DNA from: Pseudomonas iranensis
GTDB lineage: Bacteria; Pseudomonadota; Gammaproteobacteria; Pseudomonadales; Pseudomonadaceae
DNA: 64,000 bases
Direction of reading: 5' to 3'
Assembly: GCF_014268585.2 (NCBI RefSeq)
Contig: NZ_CP077092.1
Coordinates: 5,865,501 to 5,929,500 of the forward strand
The notes beneath the pieces were generated by a model. It did not search any database, was not told where the DNA came from, and was given only the letters and a program-made list of their open reading frames with translations. Within the stretch, counting starts at the first letter, position 1. Each line of letters starts with the position of its first letter. A program made the position numbers and the translations under genes. Shown one piece after another: positions 8,715 to 18,393 of this stretch.

Positions 8715-9221
8715 ATGAGCCTGCCCAATCCCGCCGATCTGATCAGCCAGATGGCGACCCGCCTCAAGGCGCACCTTGCCCAGCGTGACATCAGCGAACC
8801 GCGTTACATCGGCATCCGCACCGGCGGCATCTGGGTCGCGCAAGCGCTGCTCAAGGAGCTGGCCAGCGATGCGCCACTGGGCACGCTGGATGTGTCCTTC
8901 TACCGCGACGACTTCAGCCAGAACGGCCTGCACCCGCAAGTGCGCCCGTCCGCCCTGCCCTTCGAGATCGAAGGCCAGCATCTGGTGCTGATCGACGACG
9001 TGCTGATGAGCGGTCGGACCATCCGCGCCGCCATGAATGAACTGTTCGATTATGGCCGTCCGGCCAGCGTCACCCTGGTCTGCCTGCTGGACCTGGACGC
9101 CGGCGAGTTGCCGATCCGCCCGAACGTGGTCGGCGCCACCCTGACCCTCGCCGGCAACCAGCGGGTCAAGTTGTCCGGCCCCGAGCCGCTGACGCTCGAA
9201 CTGCAAGACGTCACCCTTTAA
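8715..9221 (+). CDS. pyrR: PyrR, bifunctional pyr regulator / uracil phosphoribosyltransferase
   Basis: 168 residues of the type I phosphoribosyltransferase fold. The PRPP-binding loop [17 protein letters not shown] is intact near residues 93-109. In Pseudomonas PyrR has been proposed to regulate pyrimidine synthesis and may have weak UPRTase activity. The start follows a good AAGGAG site (gaaggagcaaccATG). It is the first gene of pyrR-pyrB-pyrC', 27 bases before pyrB. Confidence 0.93.
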   Translation: MSLPNPADLISQMATRLKAHLAQRDISEPRYIGIRTGGIWVAQALLKELASDAPLGTLDVSFYRDDFSQNGLHPQVRPSALPFEIEGQHLVLIDDVLMSGRTIRAAMNELFDYGRPASVTLVCLLDLDAGELPIRPNVVGATLTLAGNQRVKLSGPEPLTLELQDVTL

Positions 9222-9248
9222 TCCGCCCTATTGAGAGTCCCCCTCGCG

Positions 9249-10253
9249 ATGACGCCTCTAGATACCAAGCGCCCGCTGCAGCTCAATGATCAGGGCCAGC
9301 TGCGCCACTTCCTCTCGCTCGACGGTTTGCGCCGCGAGTTGCTGACGGAAATTCTCGACACTGCCGACTCGTTCCTTGAAGTCGGCGCCCGGGCGGTGAA
9401 GAAAGTCCCGTTGCTGCGCGGCAAGACCGTGTGCAATGTGTTCTTCGAGAACTCCACGCGCACCCGCACCACTTTCGAACTGGCGGCCCAGCGCCTGTCG
9501 GCGGACGTGATCACCCTGAACGTGTCGACATCGTCGGCGAGCAAGGGCGAAACGCTGCTCGATACCCTGCGCAATCTTGAAGCGATGGCCGCCGACATGT
9601 TCGTCGTGCGCCACGGCGACTCGGGCGCGGCGCACTTCATCGCCGAGCATGTCTGCCCGCAGGTGGCGATCATCAACGGCGGCGACGGCCGGCATGCGCA
9701 CCCGACCCAGGGCATGCTCGACATGCTCACCATCCGTCGGCACAAGGGCGGTTTCGAAAACCTCTCGGTGGCGATCGTCGGCGACATCCTCCATTCGCGG
9801 GTGGCGCGCTCGAACATGCTCGCGCTGAAGACCCTCGGCTGCCCGGACATCCGCGTGATCGCGCCGAAAACCCTGCTGCCGATCGGCATCGAGCAATACG
9901 GCGTCAAGGTCTACACCGACATGGCCGAAGGCCTGAAAGATGTCGACGTGGTAATCATGCTGCGTCTGCAACGTGAGCGCATGACCGGCGGCCTGCTGCC
10001 CAGCGAAGGCGAGTTCTACCGCCTGTTCGGCCTGACCACCGCGCGTCTGGCCGGGGCCAAACCCGATTGCATAGTCATGCACCCGGGGCCGATCAACCGT
10101 GGCGTGGAGATCGAGTCGGCGGTGGCCGACGGCCCACACTCGGTGATCCTCAATCAAGTGACCTACGGCATCGCGATTCGTATGGCCGTGCTGTCCATGG
10201 CCATGAGCGGGCAGACTGCGCAACGTCAATTCGAGCAGGAGAACGCCCAGTGA
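9249..10253 (+). CDS. pyrB: Aspartate carbamoyltransferase catalytic chain
   Basis: 334 residues. The carbamoyl-phosphate motif [15 protein letters not shown] is near residue 72, and [10 protein letters not shown] and [11 protein letters not shown] are the other hallmark stretches. I start at the ATG at 9249 ([11 protein letters not shown]); a TTG 18 bases upstream is open but less likely. Pseudomonads form a large dodecamer of PyrB with an inactive PyrC-like chain, encoded here by the next gene, which overlaps pyrB by 4 bases (GTGA). Confidence 0.95.
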   Translation: MTPLDTKRPLQLNDQGQLRHFLSLDGLRRELLTEILDTADSFLEVGARAVKKVPLLRGKTVCNVFFENSTRTRTTFELAAQRLSADVITLNVSTSSASKGETLLDTLRNLEAMAADMFVVRHGDSGAAHFIAEHVCPQVAIINGGDGRHAHPTQGMLDMLTIRRHKGGFENLSVAIVGDILHSRVARSNMLALKTLGCPDIRVIAPKTLLPIGIEQYGVKVYTDMAEGLKDVDVVIMLRLQRERMTGGLLPSEGEFYRLFGLTTARLAGAKPDCIVMHPGPINRGVEIESAVADGPHSVILNQVTYGIAIRMAVLSMAMSGQTAQRQFEQENAQ

Positions 10254-11521
10254 AGCTCAGCATTCTCGGCGCACGCGTCATCGATCCCAGCAGCGGCCTG
10301 GATCAAATCACCGACATCCACGTTGAAGCCTGCAAGATCGTCGCCCTCGGCGCCGCACCGGCCGGTTTCAGCGCAGTAGAAACCATCGATGCTCAAGGCC
10401 TGGTCGCCGCGCCTGGCCTGGTCGACCTCAACGTAGCCCTGCGCGAGCCGGGCTACAGCCGCAAAGGCTCGATCGTCAGCGAAACCCGCGCCGCCGCCGC
10501 CGGTGGCGTGACCAGCCTGTGCTGCCCGCCGAAGACCAGACCGGTGCTCGACACCTCCGCCGTGGCTGAGCTGATCCTCGACCGTGCCCGCGAGGCCGGC
10601 AACACCAAAGTGTTCCCGATTGGCGCGCTGAGCAAAGGTCTGGACGGTGAGCAACTGGCCGAACTGGTCGCGCTGCGCGACGCCGGTTGCGTGGCGTTCG
10701 GCAACGGTCTGGAGAGCTTCCGCAACAGCCGCACCCTGTGCCGGGCGCTGGAATACGCGGCGACTTTCGACCTGACGGTGATCTTCAACTCGCAGGATCA
10801 CGATCTGGCCGAGGGCGGTCTCGCCCACGAAGGCGCGGTCGCCAGTTTCCTTGGCCTGCCGGGCATCCCGGAAACCGCCGAAACCGTGGCTTTGGCTCGC
10901 GATCTGCTGCTGGTCGAGCAGACCGGCGTGCGTGCGCATTTCAGCCAGCTGACCAGTGCGCGCGGTGTGGCGCTGATTGCTCAGGCGCAGGCCCGTGGCT
11001 TGAAGGTAACAGCGGATGTTGCGTTGTATCAGCTGATCCTGACTGACGAAGCGCTGATCGACTTCAACAGCCTTTATCACGTGCAACCGCCGCTGCGCAC
11101 CCACGCCGACCGCGATGGTCTGCGTGAAGCGGTGAAATCCGGGGTGGTCTCGGCCATTTCCAGCCATCACCAGCCCCACGAGCGCGACGCCAAACTGGCA
11201 CCGTTCGGCGCCACCGAGCCGGGCATCAGCAGTGTTGAGTTGCTGCTGCCGCTGGCGATGACGCTGGTCGAGGATGGTTTGCTCGACTTGCCGACGCTGC
11301 TGGCACGTCTGAGCGCAGGCCCGGCCGAAGCCCTCCGCCTGCCGGCGGGCAAACTGGCGGTAGGTGGTGCGGCGGATATCGTGCTGTTCGATCCGAAGGC
11401 ATCGACGGTGGCCGGTGAACACTGGCTGTCGAAGGGCGAGAACTGCCCGTTCATCGGCCACAGTCTGCCGGGCGTGGTGCGCTATACGCTGGTGGATGGG
11501 CGGATTACTCACCAGGCATGA
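10250..11521 (+). CDS. pyrC': PyrC', non-catalytic dihydroorotase-like partner of ATCase
   Basis: 423 residues starting with GTG ([13 protein letters not shown]), overlapping the pyrB stop. The amidohydrolase fold is clear ([29 protein letters not shown]). However, the metal-binding HxH that normally follows the VDL strand is replaced by Asn-Val-Ala ([10 protein letters not shown]), so it should lack dihydroorotase activity. In Pseudomonas this chain is known as a structural subunit needed for ATCase assembly. The overlap with pyrB fits equal production of the two chains. Confidence 0.93.
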   Translation: MKLSILGARVIDPSSGLDQITDIHVEACKIVALGAAPAGFSAVETIDAQGLVAAPGLVDLNVALREPGYSRKGSIVSETRAAAAGGVTSLCCPPKTRPVLDTSAVAELILDRAREAGNTKVFPIGALSKGLDGEQLAELVALRDAGCVAFGNGLESFRNSRTLCRALEYAATFDLTVIFNSQDHDLAEGGLAHEGAVASFLGLPGIPETAETVALARDLLLVEQTGVRAHFSQLTSARGVALIAQAQARGLKVTADVALYQLILTDEALIDFNSLYHVQPPLRTHADRDGLREAVKSGVVSAISSHHQPHERDAKLAPFGATEPGISSVELLLPLAMTLVEDGLLDLPTLLARLSAGPAEALRLPAGKLAVGGAADIVLFDPKASTVAGEHWLSKGENCPFIGHSLPGVVRYTLVDGRITHQA

Positions 11522-11539
11522 CTTGCTGCTGAGGGAGAT

Positions 11540-11669
11540 TGTGGCGAGGGGATTTATCCCCGTTCGGCTGTGTAGCAGTCGCGAAGCCATTGCACGCGGT
11601 GGAGCAAATCCACCGCGTTCTCGGATTCAGGACCGCTTCGCGGCCCAACGGGGATAATCCCCTCGCCAC
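11540..11669. repeat. Inverted-repeat intergenic element (GGGGATTTATCCCC family)
   Basis: This third copy of the element starts TGTGGCGAGGGGATTTATCC and ends GGATAATCCCCTCGCCACT (one base shorter than the others), with an inner hairpin around GACCGCTTCGCGGCCC. It fills the space between the convergent pyrC' and TM2-protein genes and could act as a bidirectional terminator. Confidence 0.82.
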
Positions 11670-11679
11670 TACTTACTGG

Positions 11680-12114
11680 TTACTGGAAGGCGCCGCGATT
11701 CTGCGCGTTGCGCACCGACACCTGATCGTTCAGGGTCCAGAAGTCATACAGCACACCAATAAAGAACAACCCGCCGGTCAGCAGATACAGCAGGCCGCTG
11801 ATCCATTTGCCCTGATACATCCGGTGCACGCCGAACACACCGAGGAAAGTCAGCAGAATCCACGCGACGTTGTACTCGATCGGCCCGGCAGCAAAGCGCA
11901 AATCCGCTTCGCGATCCATCGCCGGGATCAGAAACAGGTCGATCAGCCAGCCAATCCCCAGCAAACCGAAGGTGAAGAACCAGATCGTCCCGGTTACCGG
12001 TTTGCCGTAGTAAAAGCGGTGCGCGCCAGTGAATCCGAAAATCCACAGCAGGTAGCCGATGACTTTGCTGTGAGTGTCTTTTTCTTTCACGCGGGGTAGC
12101 TGATAGCTGTTCAT
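11680..12114 (-). CDS. TM2 domain-containing membrane protein
   Basis: 144 residues, starting MNSYQLPRVKEKDTHSK. Two TM2-like modules are visible: YLLWIFGFTGAHRFYYG (about 22-38) and LLTFLGVFGVHRMYQG (about 93-108), each a hydrophobic helix with the GxHRxYxG turn, giving four membrane segments. The function of such proteins in bacteria is unknown. It is convergent with pyrC' and divergent from the NlpC/P60 gene. The 248-base region between the two is AT-rich and probably holds both promoters. Confidence 0.85.
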   Translation of the reverse strand: MNSYQLPRVKEKDTHSKVIGYLLWIFGFTGAHRFYYGKPVTGTIWFFTFGLLGIGWLIDLFLIPAMDREADLRFAAGPIEYNVAWILLTFLGVFGVHRMYQGKWISGLLYLLTGGLFFIGVLYDFWTLNDQVSVRNAQNRGAFQ

Positions 12115-12362
12115 TAAGACCTCATTGCACTCGATAGATAAATATTCTTCATTTCTTTGTGACTTTTTTACAGGTGGCCGACGTATGGCAAATGTTACCG
12201 TTGCTAGCGCGAAACCCTTGTAGAACCTGACTTCTGTCGGACAATTGCGTACTTTTTGAGCGTTTTTGGTTCCGTAGCCGGCGGAATGAATCGATGAACG
12301 GCCTCGGAACGGCAAAAAAAGCTGTTATAAAGTTGCGCGCTATCACTTATGAGCCACGCCTA

Positions 12363-12974
12363 ATGCGACCATTTTTCAAGACATGGCTGACTATTTGCCT
12401 ATTAATGCCACTGGCCGCCCACGCCACCAATCGTGAGCAACGTCTTCCCAACGTCAACGGCTTCACCCCTAAATCCCATGCTTCGGCTCCTTCGAGCAAA
12501 AGCAGCAAGAGCACCACGCTGAGCAGCAAGAGCCGCAGCAAGCTGGTGCCACCGATGGCGAGCAAGGAAAGCAGCAATGTGCTGAGCCGTGCGGTAAACG
12601 TCCTCGGTACACCTTATCGTTGGGGCGGCAGCAGCCCAAGTAAAGGCTTCGATTGCAGCGGTCTGGTGAAATATGCGTTCAACGACGCTACGTTCGACCT
12701 GCCACGCACCTCCAATGCCATGGCCAGCGGTCACGGCGAGAAAGTCGAGCGCAAGGATCTGAAACCGGGCGATCTGATTTTCTTCAACATCAAGAGCCGT
12801 CGGGTCAATCACGTTGCCATCTACCTGGGCAACGACCGCTTCATCCACGCCCCGCGCCGGGGCAAAGCGGTGAGCATCGACACGCTGAACAAGCCGTACT
12901 GGGAAAAGCATTACGTCGTCGCCAAGCGCGTATTGCCGAAAGAACAACAGCAACTGCGCGTAGTCCAGCGCTGA
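12363..12974 (+). CDS. Secreted NlpC/P60 family peptidoglycan hydrolase
   Basis: 203 residues. Signal peptide at 1-22 (MRPFFKTWLTICLLMPLAAHA), then a Ser/Lys-rich low-complexity linker (about 35-65) and a C-terminal NlpC/P60 domain. The catalytic Cys lies in GFDCSGLVKYAF and the His in RRVNHVAIYLG; FIHAPRRGKAV completes the site. Enzymes of this type cut gamma-D-Glu-diaminopimelate or nearby peptide bonds in murein. It is followed by a REP doublet and the converging pilT. Confidence 0.9.
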   Translation: MRPFFKTWLTICLLMPLAAHATNREQRLPNVNGFTPKSHASAPSSKSSKSTTLSSKSRSKLVPPMASKESSNVLSRAVNVLGTPYRWGGSSPSKGFDCSGLVKYAFNDATFDLPRTSNAMASGHGEKVERKDLKPGDLIFFNIKSRRVNHVAIYLGNDRFIHAPRRGKAVSIDTLNKPYWEKHYVVAKRVLPKEQQQLRVVQR

Positions 12975-13013
12975 GCTGACTGATCCGGAAATCTGCTCAA
13001 GCAGTACCGCCAC

Positions 13014-13099
13014 CTTCGCGAGCAGGCTCGCTCCCACAGAAGAATGCATTCCAGCTGAAGGAATGCGGTTTGATGTGGGAGCGAGCCTGCTCGCGAAGG
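13014..13099. repeat. REP doublet (converging arrangement)
   Basis: CCTTCGCGAGCAGGCTCGCT at the left faces its reverse complement (AGCGAGCCTGCTCGCGAAGG) at the right across about 35 bases containing AATGCATTCC. It lies between the convergent NlpC/P60 and pilT genes. Confidence 0.9.
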
Positions 13100-13123
13100 G
13101 GCCGGCAGCCACACCAGCGACCC

Positions 13124-14158
13124 TCAAAAATTATCCGGCGTACGCGCCTTCTCCCGCGCATGCTCGCGGCTGATCAAGCCCTTGGTTACCAGATCCTTCA
13201 GGCACATATCGAGTGTCTGCATGCCCAACGACCCACCGGTCTGAATCGCTGAATACATCTGCGCCACCTTGTCCTCGCGAATGAGATTACGGATCGCTGA
13301 CGTCCCGAGCATGATTTCATGCGCCGCTACCCGCCCGCCGCCGATCTTCTTGATCAACGTCTGCGACACCACAGCCAGCAACGACTCCGACAGCATCGAA
13401 CGGACCATCGACTTCTCGTCGCCGGGGAACACATCCACCACGCGGTCGATGGTCTTCGCCGCCGAGGTCGTGTGCAGCGTGCCGAACACCAGATGCCCGG
13501 TCTCGGCGGCGGTCAGAGCGAGGCGAATGGTTTCCAGATCACGCATCTCGCCAACCAGAATCACGTCCGGATCTTCACGCAGGGCAGAGCGCAGTGCGGT
13601 GGCGAAGCTGCGGGTATCGCGATGGACTTCGCGTTGATTGATCAGGCATTTGCGCGATTCGTGGACGAACTCGATGGGATCTTCAATAGTGAGGATGTGG
13701 TGATGGCGATGGGTGTTGAGGTAATCGATCATCGCCGCCAGCGTGGTCGATTTGCCGGAGCCGGTCGGCCCGGTGACCAGCACCAGCCCGCGCGGCGCAT
13801 CGGTGATCTTGCGGAAAACATCGCCCATGGCGAGGTCTTCCATGCTCAGCACTTTCGACGGAATGGTGCGAAACACCGCGCCGGCACCACGATTCTGGTT
13901 AAAGGCGTTGACGCGAAAGCGCGCCACGCCAGGTACATCGAAGGAAAAATCCGTTTCCAGATTTTTCTCGAATTCGATGCGCTGGGTGTCGTTCATGAGG
14001 TCGTAGATCAGATCGTGCACTTGCTTGTGGTCCAGCGCCGGCAGATTGATCCGTCGCACGTCGCCATCGACGCGAATCATCGGCGGCAGGCCGGCCGACA
14101 GGTGCAGGTCGGAAGCGCCCTGTTTGGCGCTGAAGGCCAGCAGTTCAGTGATATCCAT
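13124..14158 (-). CDS. pilT: PilT, twitching motility (pilus retraction) ATPase
   Basis: 344 residues, the exact family length, starting MDITELLAFSAKQGASDLHL. Walker A is GPTGSGKST, and the His box, Walker B region (DPDVILVGEMRDLET) and C-terminal AIRNLIRE motif are all present. PilT is the hexameric cytoplasmic motor that depolymerises type IV pili. The gene is divergent from yggS, as in PAO1, but no pilU follows it; the next gene downstream is the NlpC/P60 hydrolase on the other strand. Confidence 0.96.
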   Translation of the reverse strand: MDITELLAFSAKQGASDLHLSAGLPPMIRVDGDVRRINLPALDHKQVHDLIYDLMNDTQRIEFEKNLETDFSFDVPGVARFRVNAFNQNRGAGAVFRTIPSKVLSMEDLAMGDVFRKITDAPRGLVLVTGPTGSGKSTTLAAMIDYLNTHRHHHILTIEDPIEFVHESRKCLINQREVHRDTRSFATALRSALREDPDVILVGEMRDLETIRLALTAAETGHLVFGTLHTTSAAKTIDRVVDVFPGDEKSMVRSMLSESLLAVVSQTLIKKIGGGRVAAHEIMLGTSAIRNLIREDKVAQMYSAIQTGGSLGMQTLDMCLKDLVTKGLISREHAREKARTPDNF

Positions 14159-14214
14159 AGCGTCCCTCAATTCCAGTAGAATGCCGCGAACCTACAGACC
14201 GCTGGCGCCTCTTG

Positions 14215-14901
14215 ATGTCCACGATAGCAGACAACATCCTTCAGGTTAGTTCGCGCATCCAGGCAGCGGCCAAAGCCGCGCACCGCGACGAAAACAGCAT
14301 CCATTTGCTCGCCGTGAGCAAGACCAAACCCGCCCAGGCCCTGCGCGAAGCCTACGCCGCCGGCCTGCGCGACTTCGGCGAGAACTACTTGCAGGAAGCC
14401 TTGGGCAAACAGCTGGAGCTGGCCGACCTGCCATTGATCTGGCACTTCATCGGCCCCATTCAATCGAACAAGACTCGCGCGATTGCCGAGCATTTCGACT
14501 GGGTGCACTCCGTGGATCGTCTGAAAATTGCCCAACGCCTGTCCGAACAACGCCCGGCCGAACTGCCGCCACTGAACATCTGCATTCAGGTCAATGTCAG
14601 CGGCGAGGCGAGCAAATCCGGTTGCACCCCGGCCGATCTGCCAGCGCTGGCCGAGGCCATCAGCGCGTTGCCACGCTTGAAACTGCGCGGACTGATGGCG
14701 ATTCCCGAGCCGACCGAGGAGCGCGCTGAACAGGACGCTGCCTTCGCCGCCGTACAGGCATTGCAGGCGAGCCTCGCTCTGCCGCTCGACACACTGTCCA
14801 TGGGCATGAGCCACGACCTTGAGTCGGCCATCGCCCAAGGCGCCACCTGGGTGCGGATCGGTACCGCGCTGTTTGGCGCCAGAGATTATTCCCAGTCTTG
14901 A
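14215..14901 (+). CDS. yggS: YggS-type PLP homeostasis protein
   Basis: 228 residues, alanine-racemase-like barrel that binds pyridoxal phosphate without known catalysis. The PLP lysine lies in LLAVSKTKP and the C-terminal signature is SMGMSHDLESAI with IGTALFG. Start MSTIADNILQV at 14215; a TTG directly upstream is not needed. It is divergent from pilT by 56 bases and 23 bases upstream of proC, a very common bacterial pairing. Confidence 0.94.
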   Translation: MSTIADNILQVSSRIQAAAKAAHRDENSIHLLAVSKTKPAQALREAYAAGLRDFGENYLQEALGKQLELADLPLIWHFIGPIQSNKTRAIAEHFDWVHSVDRLKIAQRLSEQRPAELPPLNICIQVNVSGEASKSGCTPADLPALAEAISALPRLKLRGLMAIPEPTEERAEQDAAFAAVQALQASLALPLDTLSMGMSHDLESAIAQGATWVRIGTALFGARDYSQS

Positions 14902-14924
14902 ACGTTTCCAGATAAGGACCACAC

Positions 14925-15743
14925 ATGAGCAACACACGTATTGCGTTTATCGGTGCGGGCAACATGGCGGCCAGTCTGATTGGCGGCTTGCGCGCCAAAG
15001 GTCTGGAAGCGGCGCAGATCCGCGCCAGCGATCCGGGCGAAGACACCCGCGCCAAGGTCAGCGCCGAACACGGCATCGAAACCTTCGCTGACAACGCCCA
15101 GGCCATCGACGGCGTCGATGTCATCGTGCTGGCGGTCAAGCCACAGGCGATGAAAGCCGTGTGCGAGGCGATTCGCCCAAGCCTGAAACCGAATCAACTG
15201 GTGGTGTCGATCGCCGCCGGCATTACCTGCGCGAGCATGACCGCGTGGCTCGGCGAACAGCCAATCGTGCGCTGCATGCCGAACACCCCGGCGCTGCTGC
15301 GTCAGGGTGTCAGCGGTTTGTACGCGACCAGCGAAGTAACCGCCGAGCAGCGTCAGCAAGCCGAAGAGCTGCTGTCCGCCGTCGGCATCGCCCTGTGGCT
15401 GGAAGAAGAACAGCAACTGGACGCGGTCACCGCAGTGTCCGGCTCCGGCCCGGCGTACTTCTTCCTGCTGATCGAAGCCATGACCGCCGCCGGCGTCAAA
15501 CTTGGCCTGCCAAAAGAGATCGCTGAGCAACTGACCGTGCAGACTGCTCTGGGCGCCGCGCACATGGCGGTGTCCAGCGATGTCGACGCCGCCGAATTGC
15601 GTCGCCGCGTGACCTCGCCAAACGGCACCACGGAAGCTGCGATCAAATCATTCCAGGCTGGCGGCTTCGAAGCGCTGGTTGAAACCGCACTCGGCGCCGC
15701 CGCGCACCGCTCGGCCGAAATGGCCGAACAACTGGGCAAATAA
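14925..15743 (+). CDS. proC: Pyrroline-5-carboxylate reductase
   Basis: 272 residues. The Rossmann motif IAFIGAGNMAASLIGGL is at the N-terminus, and the family signature region VSGSGPAYFFLLIEAMTAAG lies near residues 170-190. It makes the last, NAD(P)H-dependent step of proline synthesis. A GAxAAGGAC-like site precedes the ATG. It lies in the yggS-proC-yggT operon; yggT begins 12 bases after its stop. Confidence 0.95.
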   Translation: MSNTRIAFIGAGNMAASLIGGLRAKGLEAAQIRASDPGEDTRAKVSAEHGIETFADNAQAIDGVDVIVLAVKPQAMKAVCEAIRPSLKPNQLVVSIAAGITCASMTAWLGEQPIVRCMPNTPALLRQGVSGLYATSEVTAEQRQQAEELLSAVGIALWLEEEQQLDAVTAVSGSGPAYFFLLIEAMTAAGVKLGLPKEIAEQLTVQTALGAAHMAVSSDVDAAELRRRVTSPNGTTEAAIKSFQAGGFEALVETALGAAAHRSAEMAEQLGK

Positions 15744-15754
15744 AGGAGCCTTAC

Positions 15755-16345
15755 ATGATCGGATTGAACACCGCAGCGGTTTACGTGCTGCAAACCCTCG
15801 GCAGCCTGTACCTGCTGATCGTGCTGCTGCGCTTCGTCCTGCAACTGGTGCGGGCGAACTTCTACAACCCGCTGTGCCAGTTCGTGGTCAAGGCCACTCA
15901 GCCGCTGCTCAAGCCTTTGCGCCGGATCATCCCGAGCCTGTTCGGCCTCGACATGTCGTCGCTGGTGCTGGCGATTCTGGTGCAACTGCTGCTGATGGCG
16001 CTGACCCTGCTGCTGACCTACGGCACCACCGGCAACCCGCTGCAACTGGTGATCTGGTCGCTGATCGGCGTCACCGCGCTGTTCCTGAAGATCTTCTTCT
16101 TCGCCCTGATCATCAGCGTGATCCTGTCGTGGGTTGCACCGGGTAGCCACAATCCGGGCGCCGAATTGGTCAACCAGATCTGTGAGCCGGCGCTGGCACC
16201 GTTCCGCCGCTTCCTGCCGAACCTCGGCGGCCTGGACCTGTCGCCGATCTTCGCCTTCCTTGCGCTGAAATTGATCGACATGCTGGTGATCAACAATCTG
16301 GCGGCGATGACGATGATGCCGGAGATTCTGCGTTTGCTGATGTGA
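15755..16345 (+). CDS. yggT: YggT family membrane protein
   Basis: 196 residues with two repeats of the YggT unit. Each has hydrophobic helices followed by an RxxxP-type loop: LKPLRRIIPSLFGLDMS in the first and LAPFRRFLPNLGGLDLS in the second. Four membrane segments are apparent. The family has been linked to osmotic or cation stress, but the mechanism is unknown. AGGAG precedes the ATG closely. Confidence 0.9.
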   Translation: MIGLNTAAVYVLQTLGSLYLLIVLLRFVLQLVRANFYNPLCQFVVKATQPLLKPLRRIIPSLFGLDMSSLVLAILVQLLLMALTLLLTYGTTGNPLQLVIWSLIGVTALFLKIFFFALIISVILSWVAPGSHNPGAELVNQICEPALAPFRRFLPNLGGLDLSPIFAFLALKLIDMLVINNLAAMTMMPEILRLLM

Positions 16346-16388
16346 GGTGAGAGGGATTGGCGCTCGGCTTGATATGGCGTCGTCTGCG

Positions 16389-16538
16389 CCCCTCACCCCA
16401 GCCCTCTCCCAAGGGAGAGGGAGCCGATTTGTGTTGAGCTCAAGATTGGAGTTCGACTCGCAATTATCAGGTCGGCGCAGTTCGACAGAACACCTTGGTC
16501 AGTCCCCTCTCCCTCTGGGAGAGGGTTAGGGTGAGGGC
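16389..16538. repeat. Palindromic intergenic element with CCCTCACCCCAGCCCTCTCC ends, copy 1
   Basis: About 150 bases. The left end CCCTCACCCCAGCCCTCTCC is followed by GGGAGAGGG, and the right end carries CCCTCTCCCTCTGGGAGAGG then GGTGAGGG, giving a hairpin at each end and overall inverted symmetry. A second copy is at 57231-57381. It lies between yggT and metX and probably separates their transcripts. Confidence 0.88.
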
Positions 16539-16599
16539 TGCTTGCCGCTAACCCCCCCGGTCTTTAGACTTACGCCTCATTTCAACGAGAGCAGGGTCG

Positions 16600-17739
16600 A
16601 TGCCAACTGCCTTTCCCGCCGATTCTGTTGGTCTGGTAACGCCGCAAACCGCGCATTTCAGCGAACCGCTGGCGCTGGCCTGTGGCCGTTCGCTGGCCGC
16701 TTATGACCTGATTTATGAAACCTACGGCACGCTGAACGCCCAGGCGAGCAACGCCGTGCTGATCTGCCACGCGCTGTCCGGTCATCATCACGCCGCTGGT
16801 TATCACAGCGTCGACGACCGCAAGCCCGGTTGGTGGGACAGTTGCATCGGCCCCGGCAAGCCGATCGACACCAACAAGTTCTTCGTCGTCAGCCTGAACA
16901 ACCTCGGCGGCTGCAACGGCTCCACCGGCCCGAGCAGCGTCAACCCGGAAACCGGCAAGCCGTTCGGCGCCGATTTCCCGGTGCTCACCGTGGAAGACTG
17001 GGTGCACAGCCAGGCGCGTCTGGCTGACCTGCTCGGCATCGGCCAGTGGGCAGCGGTGATCGGCGGCAGCCTCGGCGGCATGCAGGCCCTGCAATGGACC
17101 ATCACCTACCCGGATCGCGTGCGGCATTGCCTGGCGATCGCCTCGGCGCCTAAATTGTCGGCGCAGAACATCGCCTTCAACGAAGTCGCACGCCAAGCGA
17201 TCCTCACCGATCCGGAATTCCACGGCGGTTCGTTCCAGGAAGCCGGCGTGATCCCCAAGCGCGGGCTGATGCTGGCGCGCATGGTCGGGCACATCACCTA
17301 TCTGTCCGACGACTCCATGGGTGAGAAATTCGGCCGTGGCCTGAAGAGCGAAAAGCTCAACTACGACTTCCACAGTGTCGAGTTCCAGGTCGAAAGCTAC
17401 CTGCGTTATCAGGGAGAAGAGTTCTCCGGGCGCTTCGATGCCAACACTTATCTGTTGATGACCAAAGCGCTGGATTACTTCGATCCGGCGGCGAACTTCG
17501 ACGATGACTTGGCGAAAACCTTCGAAAACGCCACAGCCAAATTCTGCGTGATGTCGTTCACCACCGACTGGCGCTTCTCCCCGGCACGCTCGCGCGAGCT
17601 GGTGGATGCGCTAATGGCCGCGCGCAAGGACGTCAGTTATCTGGAAATCGATGCGCCGCAAGGCCACGACGCCTTCCTGATTCCGATCCCGCGTTATTTG
17701 CAGGCGTTCGGCAATTACATGAACCGCATTTCGTTGTGA
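16600..17739 (+). CDS. metX: Homoserine O-acyltransferase (succinyl-type in Pseudomonas)
   Basis: 379 residues, alpha/beta-hydrolase fold. Hallmarks: [15 protein letters not shown] (oxyanion region), [10 protein letters not shown], nucleophile Ser in [12 protein letters not shown] (about residue 150), and the catalytic His in APQGHDAFL. It activates homoserine for methionine synthesis; Pseudomonas members of this family have been assigned succinyl-CoA rather than acetyl-CoA as donor, which I cannot test here. It is followed 7 bases later by metW. Confidence 0.94.
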   Translation: MPTAFPADSVGLVTPQTAHFSEPLALACGRSLAAYDLIYETYGTLNAQASNAVLICHALSGHHHAAGYHSVDDRKPGWWDSCIGPGKPIDTNKFFVVSLNNLGGCNGSTGPSSVNPETGKPFGADFPVLTVEDWVHSQARLADLLGIGQWAAVIGGSLGGMQALQWTITYPDRVRHCLAIASAPKLSAQNIAFNEVARQAILTDPEFHGGSFQEAGVIPKRGLMLARMVGHITYLSDDSMGEKFGRGLKSEKLNYDFHSVEFQVESYLRYQGEEFSGRFDANTYLLMTKALDYFDPAANFDDDLAKTFENATAKFCVMSFTTDWRFSPARSRELVDALMAARKDVSYLEIDAPQGHDAFLIPIPRYLQAFGNYMNRISL

Positions 17740-17746
17740 GAAAGCC

Positions 17747-18367
17747 ATGAGAGCTGATCTGGAAATCATCCAGGAATGGATCCCCGCCGGCAGCCGCGTC
17801 CTCGACCTGGGTTGCGGTGACGGCGAGCTGCTGACCTGGCTGCGCGATAACAAGAACGTCACCGGTTATGGCCTGGAAAACGACGCCGACAACATCGCCG
17901 AGTGCGTGGCCAAGGGCATCAACGTCATCGAGCAGGATCTGGACAAAGGCCTGGGCAATTTTGCCAGCAACAGTTTCGACATTGTCGTCATGACCCAGGC
18001 CCTGCAAGCGGTGCATTACCCGGACAAGATCCTCGACGAAATGCTCCGGGTCGGCCGTCAGTGCATCATCACCTTCCCCAACTTCGGCCACTGGCGCTGC
18101 CGCTGGTATCTGGCGAGCAAGGGCCGCATGCCGGTCTCGGAATTCCTGCCCTACACCTGGTACAACACGCCGAACATCCACTTCTGCACATTCGAGGATT
18201 TCGAAGAACTGTGCCGCGAACGTGATGCGAAGGTCATTGATCGGCTTGCCGTGGATCAACAGCACCGGCACGGGTGGGCCAGTAAGCTATGGCCTAATCT
18301 GTTAGGTGAAATCGGTATCTACCGCGTCAGCAGTCCGCAGTTGGCGGATCACCGAGTCGCGGTCTGA
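17747..18367 (+). CDS. metW: MetW, methionine biosynthesis methyltransferase-like protein
   Basis: 206 residues, SAM-dependent methyltransferase fold: VLDLGCGDGELLTWL is motif I near residue 20, and the family stretch PNFGHWRCRWYL lies near residue 115. In many proteobacteria MetW is paired with MetX and needed for methionine synthesis, apparently as a partner of MetX rather than a methyltransferase. The 7-base spacing after metX supports an operon. Confidence 0.93.
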   Translation: MRADLEIIQEWIPAGSRVLDLGCGDGELLTWLRDNKNVTGYGLENDADNIAECVAKGINVIEQDLDKGLGNFASNSFDIVVMTQALQAVHYPDKILDEMLRVGRQCIITFPNFGHWRCRWYLASKGRMPVSEFLPYTWYNTPNIHFCTFEDFEELCRERDAKVIDRLAVDQQHRHGWASKLWPNLLGEIGIYRVSSPQLADHRVAV

Positions 18368-18393
18368 GCCTGGGCATTTGAAGGAGCACGAAC

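Noticed and set aside
12294..12362. Upstream ATG extending the NlpC/P60 protein by 23 residues
   Set aside because: The signal peptide begins at the ATG at 12363; the extension would bury it behind a charged stretch.
13014..13099. CRISPR-like spaced repeats among the REP doublets
   Set aside because: The repeats are inverted pairs scattered between genes, not regularly spaced direct repeats with unique spacers, and no cas genes are seen.
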